A DNA stretch of 16,627 nucleotides from DASUMF01 sp040510575 (GTDB lineage: Bacteria > Actinomycetota > Acidimicrobiia > IMCC26256 > DASPTH01): contig JBEVIU010000097.1 in assembly GCA_040510575.1 (NCBI GenBank), positions 1 to 16,627 of the forward strand. Direction: 5' to 3'. The notes under the pieces are model-generated. The model saw only the letters and a program-made list of their open reading frames with translations. It searched no databases and was not told where the DNA came from. A program made the translations under genes and the position numbers. The stretch's first letter is position 1. The number at the start of each line of letters is the position of its first letter. Below, in pieces: positions 7,685 through 12,571 of the stretch.

Positions 7685-8139
7685 CACCCGAACCCGACCA
7701 CGCACGCATCGTCGACCTCGACGCGGCACACGTTCTCGTCGCGACCCACCTCGAGGGTCCGGTCGCCGCGGAGGACTACGTCCAGACGGTCGAGTACGAC
7801 CCCGAGCTGCACCGCTGGTACGTGCGGTTCACCTGTGACGCACGCGACGCGACGACGATCTACTTCGACCTCCACCAGCGCACGTTGCGCTACGAGGTGT
7901 ACTTCCTACCGATCCCGCCTGCGAACCTCGAGCCGCTCTATGAGCTCTTGTTGCGCGCCAACCACACCATGTACGGCGCGCGCTTCTCGCTGGGGCCCGA
8001 CGGCGACATCTATCTCGTCGGGCGCGTCGCGCTCGAGCACCTGACCACCCACGAGCTCGACCGCATCATCGGGGTGCTCTACGAGCTCACCGACCGGTTC
8101 TTCCCTCCCGCAGTCCGCCTCGCGTATCCGCGTCGGTGA
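7675..8139 (+). CDS. YbjN-domain protein, mshA-linked
   Basis: A 154-residue soluble protein of the YbjN/type III secretion chaperone-like fold. YDPELHRWYVRFTCDARDATTIYFDLHQRTLRYEVYF and ANHTMYGARFSLGPDGDIYLVGRV resemble the M. tuberculosis Rv0487 type, the conserved downstream partner of mshA. Its function is not established; a chaperone-like or regulatory role has been suggested only from fold similarity. I chose GTG 7675, which overlaps the last 10 bases of mshA, consistent with coupled translation; the same frame stays open further back inside mshA, but that portion is a shadow. A hairpin at 8130-8148 spans its stop codon. Confidence 0.8.
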   Translation: MQLTPEPDHARIVDLDAAHVLVATHLEGPVAAEDYVQTVEYDPELHRWYVRFTCDARDATTIYFDLHQRTLRYEVYFLPIPPANLEPLYELLLRANHTMYGARFSLGPDGDIYLVGRVALEHLTTHELDRIIGVLYELTDRFFPPAVRLAYPRR

Positions 8140-8158
8140 CACCGACGCCGCGGCGTCG
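8130..8158 (+). terminator. Overlapping hairpins at the end of the mshA-ybjN unit
   Basis: GCGTCGGT (8130-8137) pairs perfectly with ACCGACGC (8141-8148) around a 3-base loop that contains part of the stop codon. A 16-bp perfect palindrome (8143-8158, CGACGCCGCGGCGTCG) shares its left half with the first hairpin, so the two structures exclude each other. The following bases are TCTCT rather than a true U tract, so termination is plausible but not certain. Confidence 0.45.
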
Positions 8159-8383
8159 TCTCTGACTGCGACACCACGTCGAGGTCGCCGTCCCGGCGCC
8201 TCGGTATCGTGGGTCGATCGGTACCGACGGGTACCGTCGAGGTGCGGGGCCCGAGGTGCAGGACGGTCGCCCCGTTCGGGTAAGTACGGGACCGACCCGA
8301 TCGTTCCTCGGGCCCGCGCCGCAGCTCGCACCCCGGCCGCGCCGAGTTGCAGAACGGCGTTCATCGCCCACCGTGCGCAGCGT
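8159..8383. other. Gene-free intergenic stretch with multiple inverted repeats
   Basis: No convincing ORF is seen between the ybjN terminator region and the proC promoter. Structure visible: a perfect 6-bp hairpin CGACGG-gta-CCGTCG (8225-8239); a long-range inverted repeat GCGGGGCCCGAGG (8244-8256) with CCTCGGGCCCGC (8306-8317), perfect apart from one bulged G; and inside it GGTCG (8265-8269) with CGACC (8293-8297) and the small hairpin CCCG-TT-CGGG (8271-8280). Nested stems of this kind suggest a folded RNA or a large operator. It does not match a riboswitch class that I recognise. Confidence 0.4.
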
Positions 8384-8389
8384 TACCCT
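8384..8389 (+). promoter_or_regulatory. -10 element of proC, leaderless arrangement
   Basis: TACCCT fits TAnnnT and ends six bases before the proC ATG at 8396. In actinobacteria this spacing usually places the transcription start on the A of the start codon, giving a leaderless message. No ribosome binding site lies upstream of the ATG, which agrees. The -35 region is weak. Confidence 0.5.
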
Positions 8390-8395
8390 TCCCGG

Positions 8396-9199
8396 ATGAA
8401 CCTGGGGCTGCTCGGTGGGGGGCGGATGGGCGAGGCGCTGGCTGCCGGCCTGCTCGCGTCGGGTTGGGAGCCCGACACCCTCGCGATCGCCGAGCTCGAC
8501 GCCGATCGGCGGCACCAACTCGAGGCGAAGCTCGACGGCGTGCGGATCGTGCCCAGCCCGGCCTGGGCCGCCGCGGAGGTCGACGTGCTCGTGGTCGCGG
8601 TGAAGCCGCACGACGTCACGAGCGCCCTCGAAGCCTGCGCCACGTCGCTTCCGGAGCACGCACTCGTCCTGTCGATCGCGGCGGGGGTGAGCATCGCCAC
8701 CCTCGAAGCCGCCGCACCCGGACGCCCGGTGGTGCGCGCGATGCCGAACACGCCGGCACTGGTCGGTCTCGGGGCGGCCGCGATCGCGGCCGGCTCCCTC
8801 GCCGGCAACGACGACCTCGAGCTCGCGGAGCGGGTGCTCGGCGCGGTCGGGACGGTCGCCCGGGTTCCCGAGCACCAGCTCGACGCGGTCACCGGCGTCT
8901 CCGGCTCCGGTCCCGCCTACCTGTTCCTGCTGGCCGAAGCGATGATCGAAGCGGGCGTCTTCGTGGGGCTGCCGCGCGACAGCGCGGATGCACTCGTGCG
9001 CCAGACGCTGCTCGGCGCGGCCACACTGCTCGTCGAGAGTGGCGAGAGCCCCGAAGCGCTCCGTGCGGCGGTCACGTCGCCGGGAGGCACCACGGCTGCG
9101 GCGACCAAGGAGCTCGAGACCCACGGATTCCGCTCTGCCGTGCTCGACGCGGTCGAAGCCGCGGCCCGGCGATCCCGCGAGATCGAGCGCGACACGTGA
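8396..9199 (+). CDS. proC: Pyrroline-5-carboxylate reductase
   Basis: Cytoplasmic enzyme that reduces 1-pyrroline-5-carboxylate to proline with NAD(P)H, the last step of proline synthesis. It is 267 residues, the usual length. The Rossmann start is GLLGGGRMGEAL (4-15); AVKPHD and RAMPNTPALVGLGAAA are conserved cofactor- and substrate-side segments. The C-terminal dimerisation domain has VSGSGPAYLFLLAEAMIEAG, LGAATLL and SPGGTTAAA, the family signature. The stop overlaps the next gene as GTGA, so the two are probably translated together. No anomaly was seen. Confidence 0.96.
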   Translation: MNLGLLGGGRMGEALAAGLLASGWEPDTLAIAELDADRRHQLEAKLDGVRIVPSPAWAAAEVDVLVVAVKPHDVTSALEACATSLPEHALVLSIAAGVSIATLEAAAPGRPVVRAMPNTPALVGLGAAAIAAGSLAGNDDLELAERVLGAVGTVARVPEHQLDAVTGVSGSGPAYLFLLAEAMIEAGVFVGLPRDSADALVRQTLLGAATLLVESGESPEALRAAVTSPGGTTAAATKELETHGFRSAVLDAVEAAARRSREIERDT

Positions 9200-10041
9200 C
9201 GCGTCGGCCGAAATCGCGTCTCCCACCCAAGCTGCCCGATCCCGTGCGCGAACGCGCACCCGCGGCCGAGCGACCACCGTCGCTCGGGCAGCGCTTGAAG
9301 GACTCGCGCGTGTCGGGCCGGAGCAACGAGTTCGGGCGCGACGAGATCGCAGCGTTGATGCGACGCGTGTCGCGCAACGACGAGCGCGCGCTGCTCGGGT
9401 GTGCGCCCTTCTCCGGCGTCACCCTCGCCGACGTCCAGGCCGCGGTGGCTGCGGTGTACGGCTGGGACGGCGACGGCGCGCGCGCAGCGATCGCGGCGCG
9501 TTGCACGATCGCCGGGTTCGAAGCCGGATTGGATCGCATCGTCGAGGTCGCGCGCGCCGGCGGGCGCCTCGCGTTCGCAACCACATGTCCCGCGTCGCTC
9601 TTCACGATCCATCGGGCGCTCGCGGCGGAGGCGGTGCGCGCGGGAGGCGCGGTGTTCGATGCGATCGAGTCGGGGACGATCAGCGATCGGGGGCCGCGGG
9701 CCACACGGCTGCGCTGGATCGATCGGGTGGCGATGGTGAGTGACGGACGCGCGCTCCTCGATGGCGCGAGCGCGCGTCCCGACGCCGCCGAGGAGTTGCT
9801 GTTCAGCGCCGGAACCGTCGACCTGGTGGTCGCCGACCGGGTGTTTGCAGGCGTCGCGCTCGGCGCCGGTCTCGAAGTGGTCGCGTTCGCAGGTCTCGAC
9901 GCGCTCGCGTTCGCGGTCGCATCCTGGAGGGGCCTCGCGGTCCGGGTGATACCCCTCGCGGAGCAGCGCCCCCCGTCGGCCTACGAACCACTGCTGGAGC
10001 TGCTCCCCGATTCGGCGTCATCCGTGGGCACAACAGGCTGA
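9196..10041 (+). CDS. Conserved-looking protein of unknown function, coupled to proC
   Basis: I do not recognise this 281-residue protein with certainty. Residues 1-45 are basic and proline-rich (RRPKSRLPPKLP) and probably disordered. About 45-115 is a helical section. Two alpha/beta stretches follow: GGRLAFATTCPASLFTIHRAL (122-142) and VDLVVADRVFAGVALGAGLEVVAFAGLDALAFAVA (208-242), ending in AVRVIPL. The second has the flavour of a Rossmann-like/isomerase-type fold with an invariant-looking D-x-V-V-A-D, but no catalytic motif can be named. No signal peptide or membrane helix. Start: GTG 9196 in a GTGA overlap with proC, strongly implying coupled translation. The frame is open further upstream inside proC, which I treat as a shadow. 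Its position between proC and the small DNA-binding gene suggests a conserved actinobacterial housekeeping neighbourhood. Confidence 0.75.
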   Translation: MTRRPKSRLPPKLPDPVRERAPAAERPPSLGQRLKDSRVSGRSNEFGRDEIAALMRRVSRNDERALLGCAPFSGVTLADVQAAVAAVYGWDGDGARAAIAARCTIAGFEAGLDRIVEVARAGGRLAFATTCPASLFTIHRALAAEAVRAGGAVFDAIESGTISDRGPRATRLRWIDRVAMVSDGRALLDGASARPDAAEELLFSAGTVDLVVADRVFAGVALGAGLEVVAFAGLDALAFAVASWRGLAVRVIPLAEQRPPSAYEPLLELLPDSASSVGTTG

Positions 10042-10054
10042 CCACAGGCCTCTT

Positions 10055-10083
10055 TTGCAACACGAGCCGCACCGGCGTACGCT
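10055..10083 (+). promoter_or_regulatory. Promoter of the small helix-turn-helix gene
   Basis: TTGCAA (10055-10060) and TACGCT (10078-10083) are separated by exactly 17 bases, the best -35/-10 pair in the window. It would start transcription near 10090. A ribosome binding site (GGAAGGGG, ending at 10112) then precedes GTG 10122 by nine bases. Confidence 0.6.
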
Positions 10084-10121
10084 CACCACGCGGGAAGCGG
10101 AAATGGAAGGGGTGAACCAAA

Positions 10122-10316
10122 GTGGCGCAATCTTTCGCCACGGCGCGGTTCCTCACCGTCCAGGAGGTCGCGGATCTGATGCGCGTCTCCACGATGACGG
10201 TGTACCGCATCATCAAGTCCGGCGAGCTGCCGGCAGTGCGCGTCGGACGTTCGTTCCGCGTGCGCGACATCGACGTGGACAGCTATCTCGGTCAGCGGTA
10301 CACACAAACCGGTTGA
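10122..10316 (+). CDS. Small excisionase/MerR-like helix-turn-helix DNA-binding protein (Rv0500A type)
   Basis: A 64-residue protein that is almost entirely one winged helix-turn-helix. FLTVQEVADLMRVSTMTVYR (10-29) is the helix-turn-helix and SGELPAVRVGRSFRVRDIDVDSYL the wing plus final helix, as in the excisionase family and the distantly related BldC. It closely resembles the small actinobacterial protein encoded next to proC in mycobacteria (Rv0500A), so it is probably a chromosomal regulator rather than a phage excisionase; no integrase is nearby. GTG 10122 has a good ribosome binding site (GGAAGGGG). Its targets are unknown. Confidence 0.88.
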   Translation: MAQSFATARFLTVQEVADLMRVSTMTVYRIIKSGELPAVRVGRSFRVRDIDVDSYLGQRYTQTG

Positions 10317-10330
10317 GCGCGGGCGCGCTC
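10315..10330 (+). terminator. Small hairpin at the stop of the helix-turn-helix gene
   Basis: GAGCGC (10315-10320) pairs with GCGCTC (10325-10330) around GGGC, beginning inside the stop codon. There is no U tract, so a termination role is uncertain. Confidence 0.3.
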
Positions 10331-10379
10331 GAACGGTGCGTGGCGTCGCCCTTCTCCTCGTTGCTGGGTCGACTCCGCT

Positions 10380-10411
10380 GCGCGCCTGCTCTCCCTCCGA
10401 GCAAGGCGCGC
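10380..10411 (+). terminator. Strong 12-bp hairpin before the SAM hydrolase gene
   Basis: GCGCGCC-TGCTC (10380-10391) pairs with GAGCA-a-GGCGCGC (10399-10411), twelve base pairs with a single bulged A and a 7-base loop TCCCTCC. TCCGTCTCCT follows, which is pyrimidine-rich with a few Ts. It is the best terminator candidate for the helix-turn-helix gene. Its right arm lies only ten bases before the next -10 element, so it could also act as an operator. Confidence 0.5.
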
Positions 10412-10420
10412 TCCGTCTCC

Positions 10421-10426
10421 TAGCCT
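10421..10426 (+). promoter_or_regulatory. -10 element of the SAM hydrolase gene, leaderless arrangement
   Basis: TAGCCT fits TAnnnT and ends eight bases before GTG 10435. No ribosome binding site is seen, so a leaderless or nearly leaderless message is likely. The -35 region falls inside the 10380-10411 hairpin. Confidence 0.45.
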
Positions 10427-10434
10427 GAGCGGCC

Positions 10435-11295
10435 GTGCTGATCGCGTTCGCGTCCGACTACGGGTTGCAGGACGAGTTCGTCGGTGTCTGCAAGGCCGTG
10501 ATGCTCGGTGTCGCGCCCGGCACCGAGATCCTCGACATCGGCCACGAGATCCCCGCGCACGACGTGCGCGCTGGATCGTTGATGCTCGTGCGCGCGGTCC
10601 AGTACCTCCCCGACGACACGATCGTGGTCGCCGTGGTCGATCCCGGTGTCGGCACCGATCGACGACTCGTGGCGGTGGAGGTTGAGGGTGGCGTGCTCCT
10701 CGGACCCGACAACGGGCTCCTCGCTCCGGCCACCGCCATGATCGGCGGCCCCCAGCGGGTCGTGTCGCTCGAGAACCCTGAGTTCCAGCTCCAGGCACCA
10801 GGTCCGACCTTCGCCGGTCGCGACGTGCTGGCGCCCGCGGCCGGTCACCTCGCGGCCGGGGTCCCGCTCGATGCGCTCGGGCCCGCGGTCGATCCGGTCA
10901 CGCTGATGCCCGGCATGGTGTCGCTCCCGAACATCGACGACGACGGCGCGATCGTGGCCGAGGTCTGGTGGGTCGACCGGTTCGGGAACTGTCAGCTCAA
11001 CGTCGATCCCGACGGCCTGCTCGAGTCCGGCACGCGACCAGGCGACCGGGTCGAGGTTCGTTGCCCCGGCGGTACGCGCGCCGCCCGGTGGGTGCGCACC
11101 TACGCCGATGCGAAGCCGTCGGAGCTGGCGATCATCGTCGACTCCTACGGACTGCTGTCGCTGGCCCTCGACCGCGACTCGGCGGCAGCCGCGCTCGGCC
11201 TCCGCGCCGGGAGCCCGGTCACCCTGGTCACCGAAGGCGCCGGCGGCACGCGGGTCCAGATCCCGTTGGGTCCCACACCTGGGGCCACTCGATGA
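10435..11295 (+). CDS. SAM hydrolase / SAM hydroxide adenosyltransferase (DUF62 family)
   Basis: This 286-residue protein belongs to the DUF62 family, which splits S-adenosylmethionine with water to adenosine and methionine and is the ancestor-like relative of the fluorinase and chlorinase. FASDYGLQDEFVGVCK (5-20, with D8), VVDPGVGTDRR (67-77) and GPDNGLL (90-96) are the SAM-site motifs; VDRFGNCQLNV marks the C-terminal beta-barrel. The DPGVG and following Arg fit a hydrolase, not a halogenase. The proposed catalytic triad of the archaeal homologue is Asp68-Arg75-His127; here D69 and R76 are present, but the usual TFHGRD motif reads TFAGRD, so the His is Ala127. Start GTG 10435. The stop overlaps an ATG (ATGA) that begins a chain of mini-ORFs. 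In vivo role is unclear. Confidence 0.9.
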   Translation: MLIAFASDYGLQDEFVGVCKAVMLGVAPGTEILDIGHEIPAHDVRAGSLMLVRAVQYLPDDTIVVAVVDPGVGTDRRLVAVEVEGGVLLGPDNGLLAPATAMIGGPQRVVSLENPEFQLQAPGPTFAGRDVLAPAAGHLAAGVPLDALGPAVDPVTLMPGMVSLPNIDDDGAIVAEVWWVDRFGNCQLNVDPDGLLESGTRPGDRVEVRCPGGTRAARWVRTYADAKPSELAIIVDSYGLLSLALDRDSAAAALGLRAGSPVTLVTEGAGGTRVQIPLGPTPGATR

Positions 11296-11357
11296 AGGCC
11301 CCCTTGATATGACGGCGGCTCGATGAAGGCGACTCGATGAAGGCGGCTCGATGAGGC
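11288..11357 (+). repeat. 14-bp tandem repeat that builds a chain of stop-start (ATGA) junctions
   Basis: CTCGATGAAGGC occurs at 11288, 11319 and 11333, and CTCGATGAGGC at 11347; the last three copies are spaced exactly 14 bases. Every copy contains ATGA. As 14 is one short of a multiple of three, each ATG opens a frame that ends at the TGA of the next copy. Junctions are at 11292, 11309, 11323, 11337 and 11351. The encoded peptides are MKAPLI, MTAAR, MKATR and MKAAR, and the last junction starts the 30-residue membrane peptide. Confidence 0.85.
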
Positions 11358-11443
11358 CCGGCACCACGATCGCGATCGTGATCCTGCTGGCGCTCATCCT
11401 CGGCGCCGCGGTCGCGCAGTTCGTGCTGCGGCTGGGGCCGTAG
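11351..11443 (+). CDS. 30-residue single-pass membrane peptide
   Basis: A short ORF of 30 codons. It starts MRPGTTIAIVILLALILGAA and continues through VAQFVLRLGP, a single hydrophobic helix (about residues 6-25) with an Arg at each end. Nearly all codons end in G or C like the surrounding genes, and the hydrophobic pattern is clean, which argues for real coding. Its ATG sits at the last of five ATGA junctions that lead back to the DUF62 stop, so it is probably translated by re-initiation. No ribosome binding site of its own is seen. Function unknown; a small regulatory or complex-stabilising membrane peptide is only a guess. Confidence 0.5.
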   Translation: MRPGTTIAIVILLALILGAAVAQFVLRLGP

Positions 11444-11462
11444 GAGCTCCAGGCTTCGGGCG

Positions 11463-11645
11463 GTGGAGTCCGCGGCCTGGGATTCCGGCCGCGAGTGCGA
11501 GCGGGCTTGGGGCGGGCTGGGAGGCATCGTGGACACCGGCGAACCGATGGCCACGCCGCCCGCACCCGCGTACCGGATCCAGTTCGAGCTTCCCCCCGGG
11601 GGACGCTCGCGTGACCAGAATCGGCGGACCCCCGAAACCGCTTGA
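11463..11645 (+). CDS. Doubtful small ORF
   Basis: Sixty codons from GTG 11463, with a possible internal start at ATG 11547-11549 (MATPPAPAYRIQFELPPGG). Codon third positions are mostly G or C, as expected for coding here, but there is no ribosome binding site, no recognisable domain, and a strong hairpin (11587-11607) lies inside it. It occupies the only gap between the membrane peptide and the convergent membrane-protein gene, which is otherwise without a gene. It may be non-coding. Confidence 0.25.
   Translation: MESAAWDSGRECERAWGGLGGIVDTGEPMATPPAPAYRIQFELPPGGRSRDQNRRTPETA
11587..11607. terminator. GC hairpin between convergent units
   Basis: AGC-t-TCCCCC (11587-11596) faces GGGGGA-c-GCT (11598-11607) around a single C: a very stable stem with one mismatch. 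Its place between the converging DUF62 unit and the membrane-protein gene fits a bidirectional terminator, although no U tract follows on either strand. Confidence 0.35.
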
Positions 11646-11655
11646 GCCAAAACGG

Positions 11656-12417
11656 TCACGCTGAGTGAACTTTTACCTCCTGCTGTGGGTCGGGCTGCTG
11701 CGGGTCGGGCTGCGAGTCGGGCTGCTGTGGTCGAGAAGTCGATCCGACCCGTGACGCGGAGCCGGCCAGCACGAATCCGGAGTAGATCACCGAGATCCCG
11801 AGCGCGAGGCTCAGGCTGAAGGCCTCGTCGTGGCCGATCGCGCCCTGCACGAGGCCCCCGCTCGACAGGATCACGGTGCCGACCGCGATCAGCGCGTTCG
11901 CGCCGGCGAGGCGCGCGTGGCCGGGCCCCCGATCACGCGCGTATCGCACCGCGGAGTAGATCGCGCCCGCGATGATCACGAACGCCGCCACACCGCTCCC
12001 CACCGCAGCGAGGATGCGCGGCAACGCGCCGAAGACGTCCTTGCCCACGGGGATCGCAGTGCCGCTCACCGGCTCCATCGGCGCGCTCAGCAGCACGCCG
12101 GCCGCGAACCCGCTGAACACGAGGAGGAACAGCCGGACCCGCTGTGCCACCTTCGGCGAGGCGAGCAGATAGATGGTGCCGAGCGCGAGCCACGGGACGT
12201 CGAGAATGGCGCCGAACAGGTAGAAGACGCGGAAGGTGCCGCGGTCCCAGCCGGTCGAGGCACCGGTGGCGAGCGCGGCCGACGCGAGGGCGAACATCGC
12301 CAGCGCAGCAGCCCAGGCCCCGTTCTGGGGGCGGTGGCTCTGGGTCCAGCGCACCAGCATCGCCTGCGCGAACAACGCCGACACGGCCGTCGCCACGAAG
12401 GCCAGACCGACTACCAC
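11656..12417 (-). CDS. Seven-helix integral membrane protein of unknown function
   Basis: I do not recognise a family. From GTG 12417 it has 253 residues and about seven hydrophobic helices (roughly 1-22, 34-52, 63-87, 95-112, 135-160, 170-187, 200-217). FRVFYLFGAILDVPWLALGTIYLL (about 63-87) is the most distinctive segment, with an Asp-Pro inside the membrane. The last 30 residues are a hydrophilic low-complexity tail built from repeats of Pro-Asp-Pro-Gln-Gln (SRPQQPDSQPDPQQPDPQQE). GTG 12417 follows a G-run (12428-12433) by ten bases; GTG 12435 is an in-frame alternative adding six residues. It is divergent from rex, so the two may share regulation, and it converges on the DUF62 unit. Confidence 0.75.
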   Translation of the reverse strand: MVVGLAFVATAVSALFAQAMLVRWTQSHRPQNGAWAAALAMFALASAALATGASTGWDRGTFRVFYLFGAILDVPWLALGTIYLLASPKVAQRVRLFLLVFSGFAAGVLLSAPMEPVSGTAIPVGKDVFGALPRILAAVGSGVAAFVIIAGAIYSAVRYARDRGPGHARLAGANALIAVGTVILSSGGLVQGAIGHDEAFSLSLALGISVIYSGFVLAGSASRVGSTSRPQQPDSQPDPQQPDPQQEVKVHSA

Positions 12418-12491
12418 GCTGCACCCGCCCCCCACACGAACACCAGGCTCACGACCACGAGACTCACGACGAGAAGGCTAAGGCGGAGCAC
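12411..12491 (-). CDS. Possible 26-residue hydrophobic leader ORF upstream of the membrane-protein gene
   Basis: From GTG 12491 this frame encodes MLRLSLLVVSLVVVSLVFVW and ends GAGAAW at TAG 12411, a single uninterrupted hydrophobic helix with one positive residue near the start. It overlaps the membrane-protein start (GTG 12417) by seven bases in a different frame, an arrangement compatible with translational coupling. There is no clear ribosome binding site, and the repeated GTG/GTC codons could be chance. Uncertain. Confidence 0.3.
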   Translation of the reverse strand: MLRLSLLVVSLVVVSLVFVWGAGAAW

Positions 12492-12505
12492 GGGGCTTCG
12501 AGAAT

Positions 12506-12527
12506 TTGTGCACAAGCTCGGTACCCT
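12506..12527 (+). promoter_or_regulatory. rex promoter with a TTGTGCACAA palindrome
   Basis: TACCCT (12522-12527) fits the TAnnnT -10 pattern. Just upstream, in the -35/-10 spacer, is the perfect 10-bp palindrome TTGTGCACAA (12506-12515). Its arms TTGTG and CACAA equal the outer parts of the Rex operator (TTGTGAA-n4-TTCACAA) but without the inner eight bases. It is therefore a candidate operator for Rex or another repressor, not a canonical Rex site. The -35 (around 12499-12504) is weak. Confidence 0.4.
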
Positions 12528-12560
12528 GATCGTGAAGGCCGGAGCGCACCCGGCCGCCGT

Positions 12561-12566
12561 AGGAGG
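12561..12566 (+). promoter_or_regulatory. rex ribosome binding site that fixes an ATT start
   Basis: AGGAGG, a full anti-Shine-Dalgarno match, lies five bases before ATT 12572. An in-frame TAG at 12560-12562 rules out any start further upstream. No ATG, GTG or TTG lies between it and TTG 12614. Confidence 0.75.
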
Positions 12567-12571
12567 CTCTC

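Noticed and set aside
8140..8395. A known riboswitch (c-di-AMP, cobalamin or SAM type) upstream of proC
   Set aside because: None of the conserved sequence blocks of these classes could be recognised; only generic stems are visible.
10122..10316. BldC developmental regulator or phage excisionase
   Set aside because: BldC shares the fold, but the helix-turn-helix sequence and proC linkage fit the Rv0500A type better; no integrase or attachment site is nearby.
10317..10434. A tiny basic ribosomal-type ORF as found after the helix-turn-helix gene in mycobacteria (Rv0500B)
   Set aside because: No Lys/Arg-rich short ORF is present in this gap.
10435..11295. Fluorinase or chlorinase
   Set aside because: The DPGVG...R motif typical of hydroxide adenosyltransferases is intact, while halogenases have lost it.
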